In this document: positions 46,940-55,159 of the stretch, piece by piece
How positions within the stretch are numbered: position 1 is the stretch's first letter
Layout of the letters: every line of letters starts with the position of its first letter
Source of the DNA: Bryobacteraceae bacterium
Lineage (GTDB): Bacteria; Acidobacteriota; Terriglobia; Bryobacterales; Bryobacteraceae
Assembly: GCA_026129905.1 (NCBI GenBank)
Contig: JAHCHE010000024.1
Span: forward strand, 62,001-126,000
DNA: 64,000 nucleotides
Direction: 5' to 3'
Translations under genes and position numbers: made by a program
The notes under the pieces: model-generated
The model's input: only the letters and a program-made list of their open reading frames with translations
Told to the model about the DNA's origin: nothing
Database searches by the model: none

Positions 46940-47188
46940 TCAGGATGCTCTTCGCTTCAGCTTTGGAGGCCGTCGGACCCCCTGGCGGCGGGCAAGGACC
47001 AGTCCGACCCCGCCGAGCTGCTCCACATGCCGCCGGATTGCCTGCGCCAGGTTCAGTCTCGGGGAAGTCTCCTCAACCAGGGCCTCCTTCAAGATGGTGC
47101 ACACCTCTTCTTCCATCGAGCGTCCATGGCGAGCGGCACGGGCGCGCAGACGCGAGTCCTCCAAATTGCGAATCGTGATGTTGGCCAC
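46940..47188 (-). CDS. FitA-like ribbon-helix-helix antitoxin without its toxin
   Basis: About 82 residues from a GTG at 47188. It begins ANITIRNLEDSRLRARAARHGRS with MEEEVCTILKEAL, the RHH DNA-binding pattern of FitA/VapB-type antitoxins, and retains the C-terminal LGGVGLVLARR-RRPPKL toxin-binding type tail. In intact loci a PIN-domain toxin (FitB) follows directly; here the next minus-strand gene is the SelA-fold enzyme and no PIN gene is seen. The frame continues upstream to 47374 but that part is unconserved. Probably an orphan. Confidence 0.72.
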   Translation of the reverse strand: MANITIRNLEDSRLRARAARHGRSMEEEVCTILKEALVEETSPRLNLAQAIRRHVEQLGGVGLVLARRQGVRRPPKLKRRAS

Positions 47189-47409
47189 ACTATCAATGAT
47201 CGCAGCGAAATCAGTGTGAGGCGGCAACTCGCTCCGCGTTAAGGGACCTGAACGATTCGCGGGCATGGCGAGCCGGGCCGTGCGCAGCCGTCTGCAACCG
47301 ATAGAGAAAGTGGCCCGAATGCTGAGCATGGAGCCGGTTGTCTTGAACTGATTTCGGGCCAAAGAGGTCTCCACGGGCGTGGTGGAGGACTGAACAACGA
47401 TCCCGCGCA

Positions 47410-48519
47410 GTGACCAGACGATCCTACGGCTTTCGCACCTTCCCGGCCTTCAAGGACCTTCGCCACTCTCTCGAGTCCGACTGGACCGAACTACAGTCGG
47501 CATTCGACAGTTTCGCATGGAAATCCGTTCACGTACTCGCTGGCAGCATAGTAGAGGCTATTCTCGTCGACCATCTTCTCTACCTCAAGTACGAGCAGAA
47601 GGACCCGCTGAAGATGAGCCTGGAGGAAGCGATAGCCGCTTGCAAGAATGAGGGTATTCTCACTGACAAGACAGCGGAGCTCTCAACCGTTATTCGCCGC
47701 TACCGCAACCTCATTCACCCTGGGAGGTCGCTCCGACTTTCGGAAAGAGCCGATGTTCATGGCGCGAATGTTTGTAAGTCGCTCGTCTTGATCATCAGCG
47801 AGGAGGTTGCTAAGGCGAAACGAAGGAGTTACGGGTACACTGCAGAGCAGATCGCATCGAAGGTAGAGCGCGACCCTTCGGTGATCTCGATTCTTTCAGA
47901 CCTTCTAAAGAAAACTGGCGAGAGAGAGATCGAACGTCTACTGCTTGAAGTTCTTCCGGAGCGATATCTTGGCAGTCACGAGGCTGACGAGTTGTTTTCA
48001 GGTCCAACGGACTGGATCCGGAAAGTGTTTCACGCTGCTTTCGAAAAGGCTGAACAAACAACCAAGGAACGAGTAGCCAAACGGTTCATAACCGTGCTGC
48101 ACGAAGCGGACGGATCCGTGGTTCGGGCCTATGAAGAGGTGTTCTTCCGCCCAGGACAGTTAGAGTTCCTATCTCTCGATGACGCGAAAGTTGTGAAGCA
48201 ACACGCCGTTTCACAGATGAAGGAACAGCCTACGACTGCATTGTTTTCGGCTTTTAAGGGAATCGGGAGGCTCATCCAAGACGACGAGGTGGAATCTTTC
48301 GTTGATGCCGCATTCCGTCACATCGCGGACCCGACGAAGAAGTATCTCCACCGCGTATGCGCTGAGTTTGTAGAGGACGTATTCATGACGCTACCCGCTG
48401 GACCGGACAAAAAAGTGTTGGAGCGAGGGGAAAGATGGAAGAAGCTTCTCCTGGAGCGGAACAGGTCCGATGATGCCGGGCGCATTAGTGCGGTTATAGA
48501 TGATCTTGTGCCGTTCTGA
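47410..48519 (+). CDS. HEPN-like hypothetical protein in the accessory island
   Basis: A 369-residue protein from GTG 47410, visibly less GC-rich and with different codon choice from its neighbours. Residues 20-125 look like a HEPN/DUF4145-type helical domain: SVHVLAGSIVEAILVDHLL, AIAACKNEGIL, then IRRYRNLIHPGR (95-106) with the Arg-x-His type motif of HEPN ribonucleases. Residues 130-369 are helical and unrecognised. No close partner gene; the IS1182 remnant lies 120 bases downstream. Could be a stress or antiphage nuclease, but that is inference from the fold and context. Confidence 0.6.
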   Translation: MTRRSYGFRTFPAFKDLRHSLESDWTELQSAFDSFAWKSVHVLAGSIVEAILVDHLLYLKYEQKDPLKMSLEEAIAACKNEGILTDKTAELSTVIRRYRNLIHPGRSLRLSERADVHGANVCKSLVLIISEEVAKAKRRSYGYTAEQIASKVERDPSVISILSDLLKKTGEREIERLLLEVLPERYLGSHEADELFSGPTDWIRKVFHAAFEKAEQTTKERVAKRFITVLHEADGSVVRAYEEVFFRPGQLEFLSLDDAKVVKQHAVSQMKEQPTTALFSAFKGIGRLIQDDEVESFVDAAFRHIADPTKKYLHRVCAEFVEDVFMTLPAGPDKKVLERGERWKKLLLERNRSDDAGRISAVIDDLVPF

Positions 48520-48638
48520 TTTGATGATCACCCTCAGCCATGTGATTGACGTCTTTTCGCGACGGGTTCTGAATTGCTGATCATGCCTGATAATCGGGCC
48601 GAGTGAGCGTTTTTTCCAAAGTGTAACTCCGGTCTGGA
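48520..48638. other. Intergenic stretch before the insertion element
   Basis: Nothing recognised between the HEPN-like gene and the left target duplication of the element. It is AT-richer than the window average, like the HEPN gene. Confidence 0.4.
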
Positions 48639-48642
48639 CTAG

Positions 48643-49672
48643 GAGTGTGTCCGAAAATTGTGGCGCCCGAAGGTTGAATCGGCGCCCGACGCGTAGCACG
48701 AATTTTTCGTGCGATGGGCCGGAAGTCGCTCTGATCGCCGGATTTCGCTTTTTGAGCGGTCGAGTGGGCGATTTTGACCGAAAATCGTTCCCCGTGCCCT
48801 CTCAGGAGCCTTGCAGGACCGCGTAGAGCCGCAGAACGTTGTGCGTGAGGCACACCAGCGCCCACTCCCCCCGCACTTTCCGAATTCCGCGTAGCACGAA
48901 TTGTCGAAATCCCCGCGCCTGCTTGATCTGTCCGAACACCGGCTCGACCACGTACTTCCGCGCCGCGTACACCGCTTTGCCCGCCTTGGTCTGCAACTTC
49001 CGCCGCATCCGGTCCACCCGCGTGGCCCCTTTCGGCAGCGGTCCCCGCTGGCACGGGACCGGGGCGTCCCCATGTTTTTGTCGGCCCGTCGCGATGTAAC
49101 CTTCAATCTTCTTCTCCGGCTGATCGGCGGATTCCAAATACTCCAGATTCTCTTCCGAGCAATACCCATTGTCGGCCAGCACCGCTTCCGGCCGCTGTCC
49201 GCTCTGCTCTTCGATCGCCTCCACCATCGGCTGCAGTTGCTCTTTGTCGTTGGCCGCCTGCGTTACCAACTGCCCTACGATCAGCCCGAACTCCGGCTCC
49301 ACCGCCGCCTGCGCGTTGTAAGCCTGCACAAATACCCGATGTCTTCCTGGATCCGCTTCTGGATCTTGCGCGAACTGAACACGCCCGTGCAGTAGCCGTA
49401 CACCAACAGCTTGGTCATCAGCAGCGGATCGTACGGCGGCTGCCCCCGCTTCTCGTCTCCGTAATAAGCGTGAATCGCCGACAGGTCCAGTTGTTCCACC
49501 ACATCGCTGACGAAGTACACCAGGTGGTCTTCCGGCAGCCATTCGCGCAAGCTGGGCGGCATCAGGAAGTCCTGATGCGGCAGGTAGGGGCGATAGCCTT
49601 TCGGCATAAAACATTATGTACCGAATCTGTTCCATCTGTTCCCTCGATCTTGCGTAATTCTCGGACGGGCTC
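48643..49672 (-). mobile_element. IS1182-type insertion sequence, internally deleted
   Basis: Terminal inverted repeats: left GAGTGTGTCCGAAAATT (48643-48659), and right end 49656-49672, whose reverse complement is GAGCCCGTCCGAGAATT; 13 of 17 positions match. Both ends are flanked by the 4-base palindrome CTAG (48639-48642 and 49673-49676), the target type used by IS1182 elements. Total 1,030 bases, shorter than usual because the transposase lacks its middle. No longer able to make its own transposase. Confidence 0.85.
48802..49607 (-). pseudogene. IS1182 transposase with internal deletion and frame change
   Basis: The N-terminal part (49607 down to about 49335) reads YRPYLPHQDFLMPPSLREWL through FSSRKIQKRIQEDIG. 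At about 49335 the frame changes and the text resumes at VFVQAYNAQAAVE, continuing through ADNGYCSEENLEYL and EPVFGQIKQARGFRQF to 48802. Compared with intact members about 150 residues are missing, including the first Asp of the DDE triad (usually in DGTK); the second Asp and the Glu remain. The N-terminal frame alone runs to a stop at 49281. Confidence 0.85.
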
Positions 49673-49702
49673 CTAGCTGATTCTCTGGTAGCGTGGCCCG
49701 GC

Positions 49703-50578
49703 TTACTCCAGCCACCCGCGCGTCCGAAACCAGTTCAGCAGCAGATCGCCCCACGTCGATAGCGCCGCGTGGTCGCGCGCCAGGCCCACCCCGTGCTTGC
49801 CCGGCTCGTAAATATGCATCTCGGCGGGGATGCCGTGCTTGCGCAGGGCCAGGTAGAACAGGACGCTGTTCTCGGGCGGCACGCCGGTGTCTTCGTTCGT
49901 GTGGAAGAGGAACACCGGCGGCGTCTCTTTTGTGACCTGGGCCTCGCTGGAGAGGCTCGCCACAAGCTTCGGGTCCGCGTCTTCGCCCAGCAGGTTCCGC
50001 CGGGAGCCCTGGTGCGCGTATTCGGTGGTGAACGAGATTACCGGATAGGCGAGCACGGCGAAATCCGGCCTCGAACTCACGCGCTCCACCGGGTCCGGCG
50101 AAGCCGGGTCGCCTGCCTGAAAGCGGGTGGCCGCGGTCGACGCAAGGTGCCCGCCCGCGGAGAAGCCCCAAATGCCGATGCGGCCGGCGGCGACTCCGAA
50201 CTCGTCCGCCCGGGACCGCGCCATCCGCAACGCCCGCTGGGCGTCCTGAATAGGCGCGGGGTGATAGTAGCGCGGCGCGATACGGTAGCGCAGCACAAAC
50301 GCCGCGATGCCGTGGCCATTCAGCCATTCGGCGATCTGGCGGCCCTCGTGGTCGACGGCCAGGTGCTGGTAGCCGCCGCCGGGACACACCACCACCGCCA
50401 TCCGGCCGGGGTTCGGCGCCGCGGGCCGGTAGATGGTCAGCGACGGCCTGTCCGCCTCTTCGCCGCCCACGGCCCCGGGAGCGCCGCCGCGCCACAGCAG
50501 TTCGACCTCCGGGTTCTGCGCCGCGGCGACAGACGCGAGCAGAAGGGCGGCTGCCGGCAGTTGTCGGGCCATGTTCAT
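49703..50578 (-). CDS. Secreted alpha/beta hydrolase, acetyl xylan esterase-like (BD-FAE type)
   Basis: A 291-residue protein with signal peptide MNMARQLPAAALLLASVAAA. Catalytic features: oxyanion loop VVVCPGGGYQHLA, nucleophile elbow GFSAGGHLA, acid near HTNEDTGVPPENS and His in EPGKHGVGLA. Typical of carbohydrate-ester deacetylases of Acidobacteria. The ATG at 50578 overlaps the stop of the SYLF gene (50575-50578, ATGA). The frame stays open to 51094 but that extension lies over the SYLF gene and is not real coding. Confidence 0.88.
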   Translation of the reverse strand: MNMARQLPAAALLLASVAAAQNPEVELLWRGGAPGAVGGEEADRPSLTIYRPAAPNPGRMAVVVCPGGGYQHLAVDHEGRQIAEWLNGHGIAAFVLRYRIAPRYYHPAPIQDAQRALRMARSRADEFGVAAGRIGIWGFSAGGHLASTAATRFQAGDPASPDPVERVSSRPDFAVLAYPVISFTTEYAHQGSRRNLLGEDADPKLVASLSSEAQVTKETPPVFLFHTNEDTGVPPENSVLFYLALRKHGIPAEMHIYEPGKHGVGLARDHAALSTWGDLLLNWFRTRGWLE

Positions 50579-51255
50579 TTGCCTTTCCGTCCGGAGTACT
50601 TGTTGAGCAACGCGATCAGCGGCTGCGCCGCGTCCGGCGGATCCAGGTTCTTGCTCACGATGTCGCGATTGGAGTAGCTCTTGCCGTACATGCGGCGGTT
50701 CACCTCCAGGTCCTGCCGCAGGGTGGCGCCTTCCAGCGACACGCCGGCAAAAGCGCCGCGCGCGCGGGAGTACGTGAGTATCTCCGCGCTCATGAACGCA
50801 TCCGTCTGGGCCGAAAGCGTGCGTCCCACCGGCCCGGCGGCGGCCGAGGCGTCGGCGCCGACCGTAAACCGCGACGTGAGCAGCCGGTTCATGCCGCGCT
50901 CGTTCATGATCAGCAGCAACACGTCCGTCTCCTGCCCGCCCGCCTGCAGGCCGAAGTTGAAGCCCTCCAGCCGCACGGCGCCCGGCCCGGTCCATCCGAC
51001 GCCGGAAGTTTTGCGGCATGACAGGAAGCCGCGACCGTACTTGCCGCCGAAGATGAAGGCGCCCTTCTTCATCCCCGGCACGATCACCACGCACTCGGCG
51101 CGGTTCAGCAGGTCTCCCGGAATCGCGCCGTCGGACATGGTCATCGCTTCGTTCAACGTCTGCTCGGCGGCGCTCAACCTCTTGAAGTAACCCGCCTCCG
51201 CGGCGGCCAGCGCTGACGCCGCCAGCATCGACACGATGATTCGGAATGAGGTCAT
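50575..51255 (-). CDS. Exported SYLF-domain (YSC84-like) lipid-binding protein
   Basis: About 226 residues. A leader (SFRIIVSMLAASALAAAEA) precedes a SYLF domain: CVVIVPGMKKGAFIFGGKYGRG, FNFGLQAGGQETDVLLLIMN and SRFTVGADASAAAGPVGR, all conserved in YSC84/SH3YL1-type domains that bind phosphoinositides or other anionic lipids. Bacterial members are mostly outer-envelope proteins of unknown role. ATG 51255 is chosen because the leader begins there. Coupled by ATGA to the esterase gene. Confidence 0.9.
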   Translation of the reverse strand: MTSFRIIVSMLAASALAAAEAGYFKRLSAAEQTLNEAMTMSDGAIPGDLLNRAECVVIVPGMKKGAFIFGGKYGRGFLSCRKTSGVGWTGPGAVRLEGFNFGLQAGGQETDVLLLIMNERGMNRLLTSRFTVGADASAAAGPVGRTLSAQTDAFMSAEILTYSRARGAFAGVSLEGATLRQDLEVNRRMYGKSYSNRDIVSKNLDPPDAAQPLIALLNKYSGRKGK

Positions 51256-51325
51256 ATCTGTCACTATCACTATCGTATTGAAGCCGGCGCCCACTAAACG
51301 AGCGGCCCTGACGCAGACCGCCTCT

Positions 51326-51331
51326 TATAAT
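51326..51331 (+). promoter_or_regulatory. Consensus -10 TATAAT placed 6 bases before a start codon
   Basis: Perfect TATAAT, then GGAGGT, then ATG at 51338. At usual spacing the transcript would begin at the A of the ATG, giving a leaderless message. The -35 region has no clear TTGACA. Confidence 0.5.
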
Positions 51332-51337
51332 GGAGGT

Positions 51338-51898
51338 ATGAGAGGTCTTCCTCTTGGCGCAGTGGTTTTGGCGGGCTTAGGGCTGGCCAGCGTTACGCAA
51401 TACGAATCGGCCAAACGCAAGATCGACCTCGTCGCCAACGATCAGGCGGCGCGCGGCTCCACCATCACGCTCACCGGCGACGAACTGGCGGCCTACGCCA
51501 AGGGCGAGATCGCCCGGTCCGGCGAACAGGGCGTCCGCGAGCCGCAGGTTAAGCTCGGCAGCGGCACGGCTACCGGGACGGCGCTCATCGACTTCAACAA
51601 GCTGATGGAGTCCAACGGCCGTCCCCCCAACTGGCTCCTGGCGCGGCTGCTGGATGGCGAGAAGCCGGTCGCCGTGACGGTTCGCATGGAGTCCGGAAAC
51701 GGCCTGGCAACCGTGCACGTCGAGCGCGTCGAGGTCTCCGGCGTTGCGCTGGACGGGGCCGCCCTCCAGTTCCTGATCAAGCAGCTCTTCCTGCCGCGCT
51801 ATCCCGATGCCAAAATCGGCGAACCCTTCGAGCTGAGCCACAACATGGAGGAGATCCGGGTCCAACCCGCAAACGTGCTCGTCAAGATGGCGCGTTAG
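51338..51898 (+). CDS. Exported hypothetical protein
   Basis: 186 residues, not recognised. A hydrophobic N-terminus (GLPLGAVVLAGLGLASV) suggests a signal peptide or anchor. Residues 40-180 appear alpha/beta with STITLTGDELAAYAKGEI, VTVRMESGNGLATVHVERV and LPRYPDAKIGEPFELSHNM, which recall lipid-binding DUF2993-type or similar envelope proteins, but the match is weak. GGAGG sits unusually close to the ATG, and a consensus -10 box is 6 bases upstream. Followed by the YtxH gene 46 bases on. Confidence 0.7.
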   Translation: MRGLPLGAVVLAGLGLASVTQYESAKRKIDLVANDQAARGSTITLTGDELAAYAKGEIARSGEQGVREPQVKLGSGTATGTALIDFNKLMESNGRPPNWLLARLLDGEKPVAVTVRMESGNGLATVHVERVEVSGVALDGAALQFLIKQLFLPRYPDAKIGEPFELSHNMEEIRVQPANVLVKMAR

Positions 51899-51944
51899 CC
51901 CGATTCGCCTTCCGCTAAAATGGGGCGGGAGGAACCCTACGCAC

Positions 51945-52244
51945 GTGTCAGACGAGAACGCTGCATCTTCCAGACTCCTATGGTTCATCGCCGGCGCCGC
52001 TATCGGAGCCGCCGTGGCGCTGTTGTACGCCCCTGGCGCCGGCGCCGACACGCGGCGCGCGATCGGCGATAACGCCCGCCGCCTTTCTGAAAGGGCGCGC
52101 GAACGGAGCGGCGCCCTCGCCGGCTCCGGCAAGGAACTGATCGACCGCGGGCGCGAGCTTTACGACAAAGGCCGCGAACTGGTGGACGAGGCCGCCGACC
52201 TGTTCGAGCGCGGCCGCCGGCTCGGGCAAGGACAACCATCATGA
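51945..52244 (+). CDS. YtxH domain-containing small membrane protein
   Basis: A 99-residue protein from GTG 51945. One N-terminal transmembrane helix (LLWFIAGAAIGAAVALLYAPG) with the YtxH signature, then a charged helical tail of Arg/Glu-rich heptad-like repeats (RARERSGALAG, RGRELYDKGRELVDEAADLFERG) that looks like a coiled coil. General-stress-linked in Bacillus; function unknown. Overlaps pruA by ATGA (52241-52244). Confidence 0.88.
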   Translation: MSDENAASSRLLWFIAGAAIGAAVALLYAPGAGADTRRAIGDNARRLSERARERSGALAGSGKELIDRGRELYDKGRELVDEAADLFERGRRLGQGQPS

Positions 52245-53812
52245 CGGCGCCCAAAGGGAACGCCTTGCCGCCGTTCAAAAACGAGCCGTACGCGGATTTC
52301 CGCGAAGCCTCCAACCGCAAAGCGATGGAGGAAGCGCTGGCCGCCGTCCGCGCCGACTTCGGACGCGAACGCCAGTTGCTGATCGATGGCCGCTACCAGC
52401 GTGCGGCGGCCACCTTCCAATCGCTCAACCCTTCCAAGCCGTCCGAAGTGATCGCCACCCATCAAAAGGCCAGTGCGGAGCAGGCGGCGGCAGCGGTGGA
52501 AGCCGCCGACGCGTACTTCGCCGTCTGGAAAAAGGCGCCGATCGCGGATCGCGCCGGCATGTTGCTGCGCCTGGCGGCGATCGTCCGCAACCGAAAATTC
52601 GAGTTCGACGCGTGGCTGGTGTTCGAAGCCGGCAAGTCGTGGCCCGAGGCGGAAGCCGACGTTTGCGAAGCGATCGACTTCTGCGAGTACTACGCGCGCC
52701 GCGCCCTTCTGCTGGCCTCGCCCGATCCCCTGCCGCAGTTGCCGGGCGAGAAGGACGAGATGCGCTACATCCCGCTCGGCGCGGGCGTCGTCATTCCGCC
52801 ATGGAATTTCCCGCTCGCCATCATGCTCGGCATGACCACGGCGGCGCTGGTCACCGGCAACACGGTCGTGCTGAAGCCGTCCAGCGATACGCCGACCATC
52901 GGCAGCAAGTTCGTCGAAGCGGTGCTGGAGGCCGGCTTCCCCCCAAAGTGCATCAACTTCGTCACCGGCAGCGGCGCGGAAGTGGGCGACACTCTGGTGG
53001 CGCATCCCAAGACCCGGTTCGTTTCCTTCACCGGCTCGAAAGAAGTCGGTCTCCGGATCAACGAACTCGCCGCGCAACCGCGGCCGGGCCAGCTCTGGAT
53101 CAAACGCGTCGTGGCCGAAATGGGCGGCAAGGACGCCATCATTGTCGATTCGGAGGCGGACGTCGATGCGGCCGCGCAAGGCGTGCTCGTTTCCGCGTTC
53201 GGCTACCAGGGCCAGAAGTGCTCGGCCTGCTCGCGCGCCATCGTCGACGAGAAAGTGTACGACGAATTCCTCGAGAAACTGAAAGCCAAAGCCGAAGCCC
53301 TCACGGTCGGCCCTGCGTCCGACCCTGCCAACTACATGGGTCCGGTCATCAACCAGCGGGCCAGGCAATCGATCCTGGATTACATCGAGGTCGGCAAGAG
53401 CGAAGGCCGGCTGATCTGCGGCGGCTCGGAAGCGTCTGGGGAAGGCTACTTCATTCAGCCGACAGTGATCGCCGACGTCGACCGCGGCGCGCGCATCTTT
53501 CGCGAAGAGATCTTCGGACCCGTCCTGGCGGTGACCAAAGCGCGCGATTTCGATCACGCGCTGGAACTCGCCAACGACTCCGAGTACGGCCTAACCGGCG
53601 CCGTCTACTCGCACAACGCCCAAAAGCTGGAAAAAGCCCGCGATGAGTTTCACGTCGGCAACCTGTACCTGAACCGGAAGTGCACCGGCGCGATGGTGGG
53701 TTCCCACCCGTTCGGCGGCTTTAATATGTCCGGCACGGACTCCAAGGCTGGCGGGCCGGATTACCTGCTCCAGTTTGTCCAGGCGAAGTCTATCGGCGAA
53801 CTCGCCGGCTGA
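52241..53812 (+). CDS. pruA: 1-pyrroline-5-carboxylate (glutamate-semialdehyde) dehydrogenase
   Basis: Oxidises glutamate-gamma-semialdehyde to glutamate, the second step of proline breakdown. 523 residues of the aldehyde dehydrogenase superfamily: NAD site FTGSKEVG (263-270), general base Glu293 in AEMGGKDAI, and nucleophile Cys327 in YQGQKCSACSR. N-terminus PFKNEPYADF is typical of the P5C-dehydrogenase group. Start ATG overlaps ytxH-like stop, so translation is coupled. No proline dehydrogenase gene is adjacent, so the pathway partner must lie elsewhere. Confidence 0.92.
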   Translation: MTAPKGNALPPFKNEPYADFREASNRKAMEEALAAVRADFGRERQLLIDGRYQRAAATFQSLNPSKPSEVIATHQKASAEQAAAAVEAADAYFAVWKKAPIADRAGMLLRLAAIVRNRKFEFDAWLVFEAGKSWPEAEADVCEAIDFCEYYARRALLLASPDPLPQLPGEKDEMRYIPLGAGVVIPPWNFPLAIMLGMTTAALVTGNTVVLKPSSDTPTIGSKFVEAVLEAGFPPKCINFVTGSGAEVGDTLVAHPKTRFVSFTGSKEVGLRINELAAQPRPGQLWIKRVVAEMGGKDAIIVDSEADVDAAAQGVLVSAFGYQGQKCSACSRAIVDEKVYDEFLEKLKAKAEALTVGPASDPANYMGPVINQRARQSILDYIEVGKSEGRLICGGSEASGEGYFIQPTVIADVDRGARIFREEIFGPVLAVTKARDFDHALELANDSEYGLTGAVYSHNAQKLEKARDEFHVGNLYLNRKCTGAMVGSHPFGGFNMSGTDSKAGGPDYLLQFVQAKSIGELAG

Positions 53813-53822
53813 CCGCGATCGG

Positions 53823-55079
53823 TTATTTCTTCCGTTTTAGAACGGGAGGCGCTTCGTCCTCGGACTGCGGCGCCGGTTGCTGGATGGTGGTTCCTCCGCC
53901 GCGCTTCAGCACCGGACGATCGCCCTGCTCGGCCGGAGTTTCGGTCCCGGTGGCGGAGGGCGCCTGCTGCTGCTGCTCGCCTGGAGTCTCGGCGCTCTCC
54001 TCCACGGCCCCGCCGCTGCGCCGCAGCACCGGGCGGTTGTCGTCATCGTCGTCGCCGGCGGTCTCCTTGCCTTTTCCCTCCGGCTTGATCACCACCGCGG
54101 TCCCGGAGCGCCGAACCTGCGGCCTGTCCGGCCCCCCGCTCTTGGCGGCGGCGGCGCGCCGGGGATCCAGCAACTGCGCCAGGCGCGTCTTCACGTTCAG
54201 AAACTCCGAGGTCGTCACCACGTACTCCGGCTTCGAAGGCAGGATGGTGTCCATCTCCTTCTGCGCGTCCTGGATGCGGTCGTCCGTCATCGGGTGCGAG
54301 CTGAACACGCCCGCCAGCGCGCCCGGCTTCGTTTTCTGCATCGAAGCGAGTTTCTCGAAGAAATCGACGAAGGCCGTCGGATCGTACCCGGCGGCGTAGA
54401 GATACTGTAGTCCGAGGAAATCGGCCTCGCGCTCAAAGCCGCGGGAGAATTGCAGGAACGCGATCGGGATGGCCATGTTCGCGGCCTGCGAGATGCCGTA
54501 GCCGGTCCAACCGCCCGTGGCGATGATCAGCGGCAACGTAGCCAGGCTCGCCAGTTGACCCCGGGTGGCCTGCCGCGTACCGTGACGGGCCGCGACGTGC
54601 GCGATCTCGTGCGCCAGGACGCCGGCCATTTCGGCCTCGGTCTCGGCCTCCAGAATCAGCCCCGTGTTGACGAAGCAGAAGCCGCCGGGAAGCGCGAACG
54701 CATTGATCTCCGGGCTTTCCAGCACCTTGAAGGTGAACGGCAGCTTCGAGTCGGAATGCCGCGCCAGGTTTTGACCGACGCGGTTCACGTACTCCGCGAT
54801 CATCGGATCGCTGACCACCTTCGCCTGCCGCTCGATCTCGTCCGCGAACGCCTTGCCGAGCGCGATCTCCTTCTCAACCGAGTAGAAGTTTACTCCTCTG
54901 CCGACGCCGCGTTCGCCGATCTGCTCGACATCCTGCCTCGGCTTCTTCTTCTTCTGGTTCTTCTCGCGTTTTTCCGCCTTGTTGTTCGTCTCGTCCTGCG
55001 ATGCCGAAGAGCTGTAGGATAGCGAAGGCGAAACGAGCAAGGCCAGGATCAAAAGCAGCGCCGTGTTCACTTTGTTCAT
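53823..55079 (-). CDS. Exported M48 family metalloprotease (BepA/YfgC-like)
   Basis: A 418-residue protein with a signal peptide (MNKVNTALLLILALLVSPSLS). Zinc motif HEIAH (His157, Glu158, His161) and a downstream ligand in READFLGLQYLY. Acts on envelope proteins; related to BepA-type outer-membrane quality proteases. The C-terminal ~130 residues are low complexity, with repeated R/K-x-SGG blocks (RPVLRRSGGAVEE, RPVLKRGGGTT, PPVLKRKK), probably disordered. Lies 80 bases downstream of pyk on the same strand and converges with pruA. Confidence 0.93.
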   Translation of the reverse strand: MNKVNTALLLILALLVSPSLSYSSSASQDETNNKAEKREKNQKKKKPRQDVEQIGERGVGRGVNFYSVEKEIALGKAFADEIERQAKVVSDPMIAEYVNRVGQNLARHSDSKLPFTFKVLESPEINAFALPGGFCFVNTGLILEAETEAEMAGVLAHEIAHVAARHGTRQATRGQLASLATLPLIIATGGWTGYGISQAANMAIPIAFLQFSRGFEREADFLGLQYLYAAGYDPTAFVDFFEKLASMQKTKPGALAGVFSSHPMTDDRIQDAQKEMDTILPSKPEYVVTTSEFLNVKTRLAQLLDPRRAAAAKSGGPDRPQVRRSGTAVVIKPEGKGKETAGDDDDDNRPVLRRSGGAVEESAETPGEQQQQAPSATGTETPAEQGDRPVLKRGGGTTIQQPAPQSEDEAPPVLKRKK

Positions 55080-55159
55080 GTCGCGCCCCTTAATACAATT
55101 CTAGTGCAGTTTCCGGCCCAAGGGCTCCGGCCAGACAGACGCGGGCCGCCCCCCGCCGG

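Noticed and set aside
47189-47374. Longer start for the FitA-like antitoxin
   Set aside because: The family begins at ANITIRN; the added 62 residues show no similarity and contain no ribosome site that I can see.
50579-51094. Apparent N-terminal extension of the esterase into a fusion protein
   Set aside because: It lies over the SYLF gene in another frame, and the esterase has its own signal peptide at 50578.
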